From Allostella vacuolata (GTDB lineage: Bacteria; Pseudomonadota; Alphaproteobacteria; ATCC43930; Allostellaceae): a stretch of DNA of 64,000 bases. Both the position numbers and the translations under genes were made by a program. Where the stretch lies: assembly GCA_006739055.1 (NCBI GenBank), contig AP019702.1, forward strand, positions 2,815,388-2,879,387, given 5' to 3'. Below the pieces are notes generated by a model. The model saw only the letters and a program-made list of their open reading frames with translations. It was not told where the DNA came from and did no database searches. Of this stretch, positions 42,906 through 51,512 are shown one piece after another (positions within the stretch are counted from its first letter, which is position 1; each line of letters starts with the position of its first letter).

Positions 42906-43678
42906 CGCCGCGAGAAGAAGAGCTCGGTGACGAGATAGTTCGACAGCAGGATCAGGATCGAGGCGGTGACCACGGCCTGGGTGGTGGCCGCGCCGACGCC
43001 CTGGGCCCCGCCGCGGGAGCGGTAGCCGTGATAGCAGCCCATCAGCGCGATCAGGAAGCCGAAGACGCTGGCCTTCACCAGGCCGGAGACGACGTCCATC
43101 ACCTGCAGATAGTCGAAGGTGCGCTTCAGGTAGCTGGTCGGGTTGAAGCCCAGCTTGTGGACCGAGACGACATAGCCGCCGAAGACGCCGATCGCGTCGG
43201 CCACCAGGACCAGCAGCGGCAGCATGGTCATGCCGGCCAGCAGGCGCGGCGCCACCAGGTACTTCATCGGGTTGGTCGACAGCGTGGTCAGCGCGTCGAT
43301 CTGCTCGGTCACCCGCATGGTGCCGATCTCGGCGGCCATCGAGGCGCCGATCCGGCCCGCCACCATCAGCCCGGCGATGACCGGGCCCAGCTCGCGGGTG
43401 ATCGAGATGACGACGACCGTCGGGATGGCGCTGTCGGCGGCGAAGCGCGAGAAGCCGGTGTAGCTCTGCAGCGCCAGGACCATGCCGGTGAAGAGCGCCG
43501 TCATGCCGACCACCGGCAGGGAGTAGTAGCCGATGTCGATCATCTGGCGGCCGATCAGTCGCCAGTGCCACGGCGGCCGGGTCGACAGCGCCAGGGCCTG
43601 GGCGGCGAACAGGCTGACCGAGCCCGTCGTCGCCAGGAGATGCAGGACGGCGCGGCCGATCGAGGCGAGAAAACCCAT
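42902..43678 (-). CDS. mlaE: Lipid-transport ABC permease MlaE
   Basis: The 258-residue permease belongs to the MlaE/YrbE family: five to six membrane segments and the family segments VVVISITRELGPVIAGLMVAGRIGASMAAEIGTMRVTEQIDAL and SVHKLGFNPTSYL. It spans the inner membrane with MlaF. It lies 12 bases after alr. Confidence 0.9.
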   Translation of the reverse strand: MGFLASIGRAVLHLLATTGSVSLFAAQALALSTRPPWHWRLIGRQMIDIGYYSLPVVGMTALFTGMVLALQSYTGFSRFAADSAIPTVVVISITRELGPVIAGLMVAGRIGASMAAEIGTMRVTEQIDALTTLSTNPMKYLVAPRLLAGMTMLPLLVLVADAIGVFGGYVVSVHKLGFNPTSYLKRTFDYLQVMDVVSGLVKASVFGFLIALMGCYHGYRSRGGAQGVGAATTQAVVTASILILLSNYLVTELFFSRR

Positions 43679-43689
43679 GCCGGCGCGGC

Positions 43690-44805
43690 CTATGCCTGGC
43701 CGAGATAGGCGCGGCGGTAGCGATGGCCGAGCCCGGTCAGGAACTCGTAGCCGATCGATCCCGCGTCGACGGCGACGGCATCGACCGTGCGCGCATCGCC
43801 GATCGCCACCACGGTTGCGCCGGGACGGGCGTCGTCGCTGGAGAAGTCGGTGACGTCGAGCGTGATCAGGTCCATCGATACCCGGCCCAGAATCGGCGCC
43901 GGCCCGCCGTTCAGGAGGAAATGGCCGCGGGAACTCGACGATCGCAGGAACCCGTCGGCATAACCGATTGGAACCGTTGCCACTTTCGTCGGCCTGGAGG
44001 CGCGGTGCGCGGCACCATAGCCAACGCTATCCCCCCGGTCAATGTGACGGACCTGCAGGATGCGTGCCTCCAGCCGCACCACCGGCCGCATCGGGTTGGG
44101 CGCGTCGGGTGTCGGGTTGACGCCATAGAGGGCGACCCCGGGCCGCCCGAGGTCGAAATGGTAGTCGCGCCCGAGGAAGATCCCCGACGAGGCGGCAAGG
44201 CTGGCCGGCACGCCCGGAAACAGCCGCCGGGCCGCCCGGAAGCGGTCGAGCTGGATGGCGTTCAACGGGTGGCCCGGCTCGTCGGCGCAGGCGAGGTGGC
44301 TGATGAGGAGGGCGACCGGCACGCCGGACAGCCGGTCCGGCTGCTGCTCCAGCAAGGCCAGCTCGGCAGGCGGCAGGCCGAGCCGGGACATGCCGGTGTC
44401 GATCTGGACCACCGCGGGCAGGGGACGGCCGAGCCGCGCCCCGTGTGCGCGCCAGAGCGCGATCTGGCCGGCATCGTTCAGCACCGGCAGCAGATCGGCC
44501 TCGGCGAAGGCTGCTTCGAGGCCGGGCCAGATCCCGTTCAGGACCGCGATCCGGGCCGGCGCGGGCAGGGCGGCGCGCAGTGCCAGGGCCTCGTCCAGGT
44601 GGGCGGTGAAGAACCAGCGGGCGCCGGCCGCGGCCAGCGCGCGGCCGACCGGCACGGCGCCCAGCCCGTAGCCGTCCGCCTTGACCACGGCCGCGCATTC
44701 GACCCCGCCCAGGCGGTCCTGGAGGATGCGGTAGTTGGCGGTGACGGCGTCGAGGTCGACCGTCAGGGTGGCGCCGGCGTGCGGCGCGCCTTCAATGGTG
44801 GGCAT
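43690..44805 (-). CDS. alr: Alanine racemase
   Basis: The 371-residue PLP enzyme supplies D-alanine for peptidoglycan. The PLP-Lys lies in VVKADGYGLGAV (about Lys41), the catalytic Tyr in SVGYGA (about 265), and the C-terminal barrel has GRVSMDLITLD. ATG 44805 lies within the last bases of dnaB (14-base overlap), so the two are coupled. Confidence 0.94.
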   Translation of the reverse strand: MPTIEGAPHAGATLTVDLDAVTANYRILQDRLGGVECAAVVKADGYGLGAVPVGRALAAAGARWFFTAHLDEALALRAALPAPARIAVLNGIWPGLEAAFAEADLLPVLNDAGQIALWRAHGARLGRPLPAVVQIDTGMSRLGLPPAELALLEQQPDRLSGVPVALLISHLACADEPGHPLNAIQLDRFRAARRLFPGVPASLAASSGIFLGRDYHFDLGRPGVALYGVNPTPDAPNPMRPVVRLEARILQVRHIDRGDSVGYGAAHRASRPTKVATVPIGYADGFLRSSSSRGHFLLNGGPAPILGRVSMDLITLDVTDFSSDDARPGATVVAIGDARTVDAVAVDAGSIGYEFLTGLGHRYRRAYLGQA

Positions 44806-46312
44806 CGGGGAGGCGGTCGTCCTCGGCCAGGTTGTCGAACTTGGTGATGCGCCCGTCGAAGCGCAGGCGCACCGTGCCGGTCGGGCCGTGGCGCTGCTTG
44901 GCGATGATGACCTCGGCCGTGTCCGCGACCTCCTGCAGGCGCTGCGACCAGCGCTGGTAGCGGTCGTTGAACTTGTCCTCGGTCTCCTCGGGCCGGCGGA
45001 CCGGCTCGTTGCGCAGGTAGTATTCCTCGCGGAACACGAACATGACGACGTCGGCATCTTGCTCGATCGAGCCCGACTCGCGCAGATCGGCCAGCTGCGG
45101 GTGCTTGTCCTCGCGCTGCTCGACCGCGCGCGACAGCTGCGACAGGGCCAGCACCGGCACGTTCAGCTCCTTGGCGATCGCCTTCAGGCCGCGGGTGATC
45201 TCGGAGATTTCCTGCACCCGGTTCTCCTGCCGCGAGGCGACCGACGGGCGCAGCAGCTGCAGGTAGTCGACGACGATCATGCCGAGCCCGCGCTGGCGCG
45301 CCAGGCGGCGGGCGCGGGTGCGGATGGCCGAGATGCTGAGGGCCGGCGTGTCGTCGATGAACATCGGGATCGAGGCCAGCGTCTGGCTCGCCTCGACGAA
45401 CTTGGGAAACTCCTCGGCCTTCACGTCGCCGCGGCGGATCTGGTCGGACGGCACGCCCGACACCTCGGCCAGGATGCGCGCGGCCAGCTGCTCGGCCGAC
45501 ATTTCCAGCGAGAAGAAGGCGACGACGGCGCCGTCCTCGGCCTTGATGCTGCCGTCGGCGGCGCGGCCCTCGCGATAGTGTCGGGCGGCATGGAAGGCGA
45601 TGTTGGTGGCGAGCGCGGTCTTGCCCATGGCCGGCCGCCCGGCCAGGATCACCAGGTCGGACGGGTGCAGGCCGCCCAGGCGCTTGTCGATGTCGATGAA
45701 GCCGGTGCCGACTCCGGCGACGTGGCCGGCCCGCTTGAAGGCGGCCTCGGCCATGCGGATCGCCTCCACCAGCGCGCTCTCGAAGGTGCGGAACCCGCCT
45801 TCGCCGCTGCCGGTGGTGGCGAGGTTGAAGAGGCGCTGCTCGGCCGACTCCACCTGGGCGATGGCGGTCACGTCCGGCTCGGCGTCGTGGGCGGAGTTGA
45901 CGATGTCCTCGCCCAGCGTGATCAGCTCGCGGCGCAGGTGCAGGTCGCGGATCGAGCGGGCGTAGTGCTCGGCGTTGATGATGGTGGCCGATGCCGCCGC
46001 GAGTCGCGCCAGATAGGCCGCCCCGCCGACGTCGGCCAGGGCCTTGTCCTGCTCGAAATAGGTCCGGAGCGTGACCGGGTCGGCGATCTGGCCGCGCTCG
46101 ATCAGCTTGGCGGCCGCGGTGAAGATCCGCCCGTGGATCGGGTTGGCGAAATGTTCGGCCGCGATCAGCTCGCTGACCCGCTGGAAGGCCTGGTTGTTGA
46201 CGAGGATGGCGCCGAGCAGGGCCTGCTCGGCCTCTTCGTTGCGGGGCGGGGTGCGGTAGGCTGGGCCGTCATGCAGCGGAGTGACGCTGGCGATCGACAG
46301 AATGTTCTCCAT
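44792..46312 (-). CDS. dnaB: Replicative DNA helicase DnaB
   Basis: The 506-residue helicase has the N-terminal DnaB domain (EEAEQALLGAILVNNQAFQRVSELI) and a RecA-like C-terminal domain with Walker A GRPAMGKTAL at about 225, Walker B IVVDYLQLL and RESGSIEQDADVVMFV. It unwinds DNA ahead of the replisome. In many alphaproteobacteria it follows rplI directly; here about 7 kb of other genes separate them. Confidence 0.96.
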   Translation of the reverse strand: MENILSIASVTPLHDGPAYRTPPRNEEAEQALLGAILVNNQAFQRVSELIAAEHFANPIHGRIFTAAAKLIERGQIADPVTLRTYFEQDKALADVGGAAYLARLAAASATIINAEHYARSIRDLHLRRELITLGEDIVNSAHDAEPDVTAIAQVESAEQRLFNLATTGSGEGGFRTFESALVEAIRMAEAAFKRAGHVAGVGTGFIDIDKRLGGLHPSDLVILAGRPAMGKTALATNIAFHAARHYREGRAADGSIKAEDGAVVAFFSLEMSAEQLAARILAEVSGVPSDQIRRGDVKAEEFPKFVEASQTLASIPMFIDDTPALSISAIRTRARRLARQRGLGMIVVDYLQLLRPSVASRQENRVQEISEITRGLKAIAKELNVPVLALSQLSRAVEQREDKHPQLADLRESGSIEQDADVVMFVFREEYYLRNEPVRRPEETEDKFNDRYQRWSQRLQEVADTAEVIIAKQRHGPTGTVRLRFDGRITKFDNLAEDDRLPDAHH

Positions 46313-46388
46313 CGCCCGGACACTACCCCATCTGTCCCCTCCATTTCATCCACAGGCCTGTGGAAGCCGGGGGTAAGCCGCCGGCGGC

Positions 46389-47615
46389 TCATGCCGCGAT
46401 GTCGGCACGGGCCTCCGTGCGATGCTCCCATTCGTGGATATAGTCGCGCGTCAGCGGCACCGTCTCCAGGCTGCGGCTCATCTGCATCTGGAACACCATG
46501 TGGCCCTGGTTGACGAACGCCAGCTCGCAGCCGACCAGGTAGAATTCCCACATCCGGCAGAAGCGCTCGTCATAGATCTCGCGCACCTGGTCCCAGTTGG
46601 CGGCGAAGCGCTGCCGCCAGTGGCGCAGCGTGCGGGCGTAGTGCAGGCGCAGGATCTCGATGTCGGTCACATAGAGGCCGGTCTTCTCCACCACCGGCAG
46701 CACCTCGGACAGGGCCGGGGAGTAGCCGCCGGGGAAGATGTACTTGCGCAGCCACGGGTTGGTGGCGCCGGGCCCGTCCGACCGGCCGATCGAGTGGAGG
46801 AGCGCGACCCCGTCCTCGGTCAGCAGCTGGTGGACCTGGCGGAAGAAGGCGTCGAACTGCCGCACGCCGACATGCTCGAACATGCCGACGGAGACGATGC
46901 GGTCGTAGCGCCCCTGCTCCTCGCGATAGTCGCGCAGCAGGAAGCGCACCCGGTCGGACAGGCCGGCGCGGCGCGCCCGCTCCTCGGCGACCTTGTGCTG
47001 CTCCTGCGACAGGGTGAGGCCGGTCACCTGCACGTCGGCGGTCTGCGCCAGGTAGAGGGCGAGCCCGCCCCAGCCGCAGCCGATGTCGAGGACCTGCTGG
47101 CCCGGCGCCAGCAGCAGCTTGGCGGCCAGATGCCGCTTCTTGGTCGCCTGGGCGGTCTCCAGGCTGTCGTCGGGCCGGGCGAAGTAGGCGCAGGAATATT
47201 GCCGGTCCTCGTCCAGGAACAGGTCGTAGAGGCGGCCGGACAGGTCGTAGTGGTGGGCGACGTTGGCCCGCGACTTCGCGACCGGATTGTACTGCCGCAG
47301 GCCGCGCAGCCAGCGCTCGAGCGAGCGCCCGACCGACAGCACCGGCGGCTCCGGGATGCGGGCGAGGTTCTCGGTCGCCAGCAGCAGGAAGTCGTAGAGC
47401 GTGCCCTCCTCGATGGTCAGGCTGCCGTCCATGTAGGCCTCGCCGACATGCAGCTCCGGCTTCAGTGCCAGGCGGGCATGCAGGCCCTTGTCATGGAGGC
47501 GGATGGCGACCGGCGTTCTGGTCCCGTCGCCGAACCGCCAGGTACGTCCGTTGGCGTCGACGAGCGTCAGGTCTCCGAAGCGGATGATGTGACGGAGAAA
47601 GCGAGCGAACAGCAT
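46389..47615 (-). CDS. cfa: Cyclopropane-fatty-acyl-phospholipid synthase
   Basis: The 408-residue enzyme methylates unsaturated acyl chains of membrane lipids with S-adenosylmethionine. The SAM-binding motif VLDIGCGWGGLALYLA is at about 165-180, and YSCAYF, NVAHHYDLSGRLYDLFLD and PGGYSPALSEV match CfaS. No membrane segments, as expected. A 14-base palindrome lies 19 bases upstream of the start. Confidence 0.93.
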   Translation of the reverse strand: MLFARFLRHIIRFGDLTLVDANGRTWRFGDGTRTPVAIRLHDKGLHARLALKPELHVGEAYMDGSLTIEEGTLYDFLLLATENLARIPEPPVLSVGRSLERWLRGLRQYNPVAKSRANVAHHYDLSGRLYDLFLDEDRQYSCAYFARPDDSLETAQATKKRHLAAKLLLAPGQQVLDIGCGWGGLALYLAQTADVQVTGLTLSQEQHKVAEERARRAGLSDRVRFLLRDYREEQGRYDRIVSVGMFEHVGVRQFDAFFRQVHQLLTEDGVALLHSIGRSDGPGATNPWLRKYIFPGGYSPALSEVLPVVEKTGLYVTDIEILRLHYARTLRHWRQRFAANWDQVREIYDERFCRMWEFYLVGCELAFVNQGHMVFQMQMSRSLETVPLTRDYIHEWEHRTEARADIAA

Positions 47616-47633
47616 GATGGCGCTTCACCCCCG

Positions 47634-47647
47634 GGCAACATGTTGCC
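47634..47647. promoter_or_regulatory. Palindrome upstream of cfa
   Basis: GGCAACATGTTGCC is a perfect 14-base palindrome 19 bases before the cfa start codon. It may be an operator or lie in the 5' leader. No binding protein can be named. Confidence 0.35.
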
Positions 47648-47709
47648 GGTGCGGAAGTGCGCCCAGTTCGGCGGCCCCCGCGCGGGTGACGATTACGCCA
47701 CAATGTCGC

Positions 47710-47727
47710 CCGGCCCTCAAGGGCCGG
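47710..47727 (+). terminator. Hairpin with T-rich tail
   Basis: CCGGCCCT and AGGGCCGG form an 8-bp stem, followed on the plus strand by CTTCGTGCTTCTTT. It looks like an intrinsic terminator, but no plus-strand gene ends just before it; a short leader or antisense transcript is possible. Confidence 0.35.
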
Positions 47728-47940
47728 CTTCGTGCTTCTTTGCCGATTGGGATCAAAGCGTTACGTCCACAACCCGGGAAGCGGGTCCGGCCGGCGGGCG
47801 GGACGGCGCGTCCCAATCGACCGCGACGTGGCGCTGGGCGGCGATCGGGATCGCCGAACGGCATCCGCCTGGCCGAGGCCGCGCGCGGGGGGCGTCGATC
47901 CCGCGGTCGGCCGATCCATCCAGCAACGGGCGGCCTTCCG

Positions 47941-48132
47941 ATGACGCGACGGCGGATTATGGAAAGGATATCCAATATCAGGCAAGCAGAAACTATAGAG
48001 AAAAGCATGATGACTTTAAAAATTCGACCTTATAATAACAGAACTATCGCATCGATATATTGTGGTGCTGATGAAAAAAGCGAATTGCTTTGGCGATTCT
48101 GTATAATATTGTGTCGGGCATCGAAAATTTAA
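47941..48132 (+). CDS. Possible small protein of unknown function
   Basis: A 63-residue frame opens at ATG 47941 and runs through the AT-rich island with codon use unlike the rest of the window (many AT-ending codons). No family is recognised; no clear ribosome-binding site precedes it. It contains two Cys-poor hydrophobic stretches only. It may be a relic or noise, and is recorded because it is the longest frame in the island. Confidence 0.2.
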   Translation: MTRRRIMERISNIRQAETIEKSMMTLKIRPYNNRTIASIYCGADEKSELLWRFCIILCRASKI

Positions 48133-48260
48133 TGGAGACCTCCCGATAATCCAATCTAGAAGATAGTCATAAAGATATGCAATAACAATAATTCCCATAT
48201 TTTGTATGTGTATATGAAGATCGCATGATTTGTCCGATCAACTCTTTCCTGTGTGCCAAA
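47955..48260. other. AT-rich island
   Basis: About 300 bases are strikingly AT-rich (runs such as TATAATAA, GTATAATATTG, AACAATAATT, TATTTTGTATGTGTATATG) in a window otherwise GC-rich. The gene-free stretch 47616-48525 also holds the cfa palindrome and a hairpin. The island precedes the large FG-GAP/RTX gene. It could be a silenced promoter region, a nucleoid-protein binding region or the scar of foreign DNA. No attachment site or inverted repeat is evident. Confidence 0.6.
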
Positions 48261-48525
48261 ATTGTGCGCTATCTATGAACGAGAAACGTCCTTCCGGACA
48301 TGAATGGGTCGTTGACGATTGGGGTCGGGGAAGTACCGGCCTCCAGCCGTCGGCGCCGCGAAGGACGGTCAAGCCAGTTCTGAGCATCCGTTGTCGATTG
48401 AACGGGCGGCCATCAGGCTCGCCCCGACCAGCCCTGCCGGCGTTCCTTGCAATCCAGCGCCTGCCGCGACCGGGACCGGACCGCCGAAGCGACCAAAGAA
48501 GACAAGCGACCAGGAGGATCCCGCC

Positions 48526-50754
48526 ATGGCTTTCGGACCGGTGTTCGAACTCTCTTCACTGAACAGCAGTACCGGGTTCGCGCTCATCGGAGCGTCCTAT
48601 GGCGACGGAACCGGCAACTCCGTCAGCGCCGGCGGAGACGTGAACGGGGACGGCGTCGCCGACCTGATCATCGGCGGGGAAGCCGCCGACCCGAACCTGA
48701 AGAACTCCGGGGTGACCTACGTCGTATTCGGCAATTCGGACGGGTTCTCCACGTCCATCGAGCTGTCTTCCCTGGATGGCGACAACGGCTTCGTCCTGCG
48801 AGGCAACGGCTACTACGCCTCGAGCGGTCGGTCGGTCAGCACCGCGGGCGACGTGAATGGGGACGGCTACGACGACATCATCGTCGGCGCTCCGTCATTT
48901 GTCGGCCAGCCCTTCAATGCCGGGCGAGGCTACGTCGTCTTCGGCAGCTCGGACGGATTTTCGGCGTCGATCGAGCTGTCGTCCCTGGGCGCCGGCGATG
49001 GCTTCGTTCTGAATGGTGCCTCCGCCAACGACCTGCTCGGCTATTCCGTCAGCGACGCGGGGGATGTGAACGGCGACGGCGTCGACGACGTGATCGTCAG
49101 CGGGACCGGTGCCAGCCCCGGTGGCCGCGCCGGCGCCGGGAAGAGCTATGTGATATTCGGCGATTCGACCGGCTTCTCCGCGTCGATCGACCTGTCGTCG
49201 CTGAACGCCAGCGACGGCTTCGTCCTCAACGGGGTCTCCGCCAGCGACAACAGCGGCCAGTCGATCGGTGCCGGGGACGTGAACGGCGACGGCATCGACG
49301 ACCTGATCGTCGGCACCTACGGCGGTGACGCAGGCGGACGGGCCGATGCCGGGGTGACCTATGTCGTGTTCGGCAACAGCGACACGGCGTTCGCAGCGAC
49401 GATCGAGCTGTCGTCGCTGAACGGCAGCAACGGGGTCACCATCAACGGCGTCGCCGCCGGCGACCGGGCCGGCATGGCGGTCTCCGCCGCGGGTGATGTC
49501 AACGGCGACGGTATCGGCGACCTGATCATCGGCGCACGCAATGCCGATCCGGACGGCAGGACCGATGCCGGCGCCAGCTATGTCGTATTCGGCAGGTCGG
49601 GTGGGTTCTCGTCGTCGATCGAGCTGTCGTCGCTGGACGGCAGCGACGGCTTCGTTCTCAACGGTGCGTCGAACGGTGACGCCAGCGGCTCGTCGGTCGG
49701 GGCTGCCGGGGACGTGAACGGCGATGGCATCGACGACGTGATCATCGGCGCGAAGCTGGCCGACCCGAACGGGCAGACCAGCTCCGGGGCCGCCTATGTG
49801 GTGTTCGGCCATACCGGTCCGTTCGCCACGGTCGAGCTGTCGTCGCTGGATGGCAGCAACGGCTTCGCCATCGAGGGCAACGCGTTCGAGGACAACGTCG
49901 GCGCTTCGGTCCACGCCGCCGGGGATGTGAACGGCGACGGCGGGGCGGACCTGATCGTCGGCGCGCCGACGTCGTTCAATCAGTGGCAGGGGAGTGCCTA
50001 CGTCATCTACGGCATCGCCCCGCCGCCGCCGACGGTGGACCCCCTGGTCACCAACGACACCACCCCGACGATCACCGGCACCGCGACGGTGGGGACGGGC
50101 AAGACGCTGACGGTGACCGTCGACGGCACGGTCTACACCGCCGGAGACACCCACCTCGTGCTGGCCGGCAACCAGTGGACGCTCACCCTTCCCGGCGGGG
50201 ATGCGCTGACGGAAGACGTCTACGACGTCACCGCGACGGTCACGGATTCGGCATTGAACGAGGTTTCCGACTCGACCAACGACGAGCTGACGATCGACAC
50301 CACGCCGCCGGCGGTCCCGACGGTCAACCCCCTGACGACGGACGACACCACACCCACCATCACCGGCACCGCGACTCTGGGGATGGGGGAGACGCTGACG
50401 GTGACCGTCGACGGCGAGACCTACGAGGACAGCGATCTCGTGCTCTCCGGCAGCAACTGGGCGCTCACCATCCCCAACGGCGACGCGCTGGGCGTCGGCA
50501 CATACGGTGTCGTCGCGACCGTGACGGATGCGGCCTCCAACGCCACCTCCGATACCACCAGCAGCGAACTGGTCGTGAACGCGCCTCCACCCCCGCCACC
50601 GCCACCACCGCCCCCGCCGCCTCCGCCACCACCCCTCCGCCCCCACCGCCGCCGCCCCCCGCCGCCGCCACCGCCACCGCCGCCACCCCTCCGCCGCCGG
50701 TCGAGGGCGGTGAGGGCTCGGAGGATCTGCACGGCACGAGCCAGCCCGATGTGA
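48526..50754 (+). CDS. FG-GAP repeat / Ig-like surface or secreted protein, upstream part of a frame-broken gene
   Basis: The frame from ATG 48526 (preceded by a perfect AGGAGG) encodes seven integrin-like FG-GAP repeats of about 60 residues, each with a calcium-loop DVNGDGxxD and a closing VTYVVFG-type strand, then two bacterial Ig-like domains (TPTITGTAT ... LTVTVDG) and a poly-proline tract. It ends out of frame in Arg-rich sequence after the tract (LRPHRRR). A single-base shift within the tract would continue into RTX repeats and a C-terminal end at 51329. No Sec signal peptide is seen, as expected for an RTX type I secretion substrate. Transporter genes are not in the window. Confidence 0.85.
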   Translation: MAFGPVFELSSLNSSTGFALIGASYGDGTGNSVSAGGDVNGDGVADLIIGGEAADPNLKNSGVTYVVFGNSDGFSTSIELSSLDGDNGFVLRGNGYYASSGRSVSTAGDVNGDGYDDIIVGAPSFVGQPFNAGRGYVVFGSSDGFSASIELSSLGAGDGFVLNGASANDLLGYSVSDAGDVNGDGVDDVIVSGTGASPGGRAGAGKSYVIFGDSTGFSASIDLSSLNASDGFVLNGVSASDNSGQSIGAGDVNGDGIDDLIVGTYGGDAGGRADAGVTYVVFGNSDTAFAATIELSSLNGSNGVTINGVAAGDRAGMAVSAAGDVNGDGIGDLIIGARNADPDGRTDAGASYVVFGRSGGFSSSIELSSLDGSDGFVLNGASNGDASGSSVGAAGDVNGDGIDDVIIGAKLADPNGQTSSGAAYVVFGHTGPFATVELSSLDGSNGFAIEGNAFEDNVGASVHAAGDVNGDGGADLIVGAPTSFNQWQGSAYVIYGIAPPPPTVDPLVTNDTTPTITGTATVGTGKTLTVTVDGTVYTAGDTHLVLAGNQWTLTLPGGDALTEDVYDVTATVTDSALNEVSDSTNDELTIDTTPPAVPTVNPLTTDDTTPTITGTATLGMGETLTVTVDGETYEDSDLVLSGSNWALTIPNGDALGVGTYGVVATVTDAASNATSDTTSSELVVNAPPPPPPPPPPPPPPPPPLRPHRRRPPPPPPPPPPPLRRRSRAVRARRICTARASPM
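48540..50015 (+). repeat. Seven tandem FG-GAP coding repeats
   Basis: Units of about 180-200 bases repeat the pattern ELSSLxGxxGF ... GDVNGDGxxDLIVG ... YVVFG. The calcium loops lie near 48640, 48850, 49070, 49280, 49500, 49720 and 49930. At DNA level ATCGAGCTGTCGTCGCTG and GACGTGAACGGCGACGGC recur nearly unchanged, which would favour recombination and change of repeat number. Confidence 0.85.
50583..50707 (+). repeat. Proline-codon tract with the frame break
   Basis: CCN repeats with several C-runs (CCCCC at 50590, CCCCCGCC at about 50611, ACCCCTCC at about 50630, CCCCCACC at about 50639 and CCCCCC at about 50655). Upstream of about 50640 the N-terminal frame reads Pro; downstream the frame one base back reads Pro/Ala/Thr and then VEGGEGSEDLHG. 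Adding one C restores a continuous protein. Slippage, a true mutation or a sequencing error can all explain it. Confidence 0.8.
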
Positions 50755-51329
50755 TCAATGGCCGGGGCGGGAACGACACCATCGGCGGCAGTGGCGGGCG
50801 CGACCTGCTGAACGGCAACCAGGGCGACGACATCGTCCTAGGCCAGGGTGACGAGGACGTGGTCTGGGGCGGCCAGGGCGACGACTATGTCGGTGGCGGC
50901 CCCGGCGATGACTGGGTCCTGGGCGATCGCGGCCGGGATACGGTGCATGGCGGCTTCGGCAATGACTGGCTGTGGGGCGGCCAGGACAACGACCAGCTCT
51001 TCGGGGATGCCGGGAACGACGTGCTGTCGGGGGACCGCGGCGACGACACGCTCTGGGGCGGCGAGGGGCCGGACCAGTTCACCTTCCGCGATGAGGGCGG
51101 GCAGGACCGGGTCGCCGACTACGACCTGATGGGCGATGACGTCATCCGCCTCGAAGTCGGGTCCGACGGACTTCTGAACGGGGTCCCGTTCGGCAGCTTC
51201 GCCGACATCCTGGCCCGCATGGCGGACGGACCGGACGGGGTCGTGCTGGATCTCGGCGGCGGCAGCAGCGTCACCATCGCGGGCATCTTCCGGAACCAGC
51301 TCTCCGCCGACGACTTCCAGATCGTCTAG
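50640..51329 (+). CDS. RTX calcium-binding C-terminal part of the frame-broken gene
   Basis: This part lacks its own start and is read one base back from the upstream frame. It encodes about 11 glycine-rich nonapeptide RTX repeats (GGNDTIGGSGG, NQGDDIVLGQGD, GNDWLWGGQDN and similar) at 50757-51085, followed by a TFRDEGGQDRVADYDLMGDD junction and about 60 residues typical of a type I secretion signal region ending DDFQIV. Calcium would fold the repeats outside the cell. A strong hairpin follows the stop. Confidence 0.8.
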   Translation, partial: PPPPPPPAAATATAATPPPPVEGGEGSEDLHGTSQPDVINGRGGNDTIGGSGGRDLLNGNQGDDIVLGQGDEDVVWGGQGDDYVGGGPGDDWVLGDRGRDTVHGGFGNDWLWGGQDNDQLFGDAGNDVLSGDRGDDTLWGGEGPDQFTFRDEGGQDRVADYDLMGDDVIRLEVGSDGLLNGVPFGSFADILARMADGPDGVVLDLGGGSSVTIAGIFRNQLSADDFQIV

Positions 51330-51340
51330 GGTCGGCATCG

Positions 51341-51379
51341 CCGGCGTCTGGCGCGGAATCGGGAAGCGCCAGACGCCGG
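51341..51379. terminator. Bidirectional terminator hairpin
   Basis: CCGGCGTCTGGCGC at 51341-51354 and GCGCCAGACGCCGG at 51366-51379 form a perfect 14-bp stem with an 11-base loop, between the 3' ends of the RTX gene and the convergent cyclase gene. No T-run is present, as is common at high GC. Confidence 0.65.
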
Positions 51380-51512
51380 GTCCAGAGGGCGGGCCCGGCC
51401 TCGGCTGGGAGCGGCCGGCCTGCGGTGGCAGGAACCGCCGGGCCCGCGGCATGGGCATCGCCCGGCCGAGCATCTGCTTGGGGCCAATGTGCGGCGGGGC
51501 CGCGCGGGCACC

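Noticed and set aside
48016-48198. 60-codon minus-strand frame in the AT-rich island
   Set aside because: No ribosome-binding site and no recognisable domain; expected by chance in AT-rich DNA with hydrophobic bias.
48540-50015. Regular repeats resembling a CRISPR array
   Set aside because: Units of ~180-200 bases that encode FG-GAP domains in a continuous frame; not short repeats with unique spacers.
50421-50833. Minus-strand Gly-rich frames opposite the proline tract
   Set aside because: Pure complement of CCN repeats; no domain or start signals.
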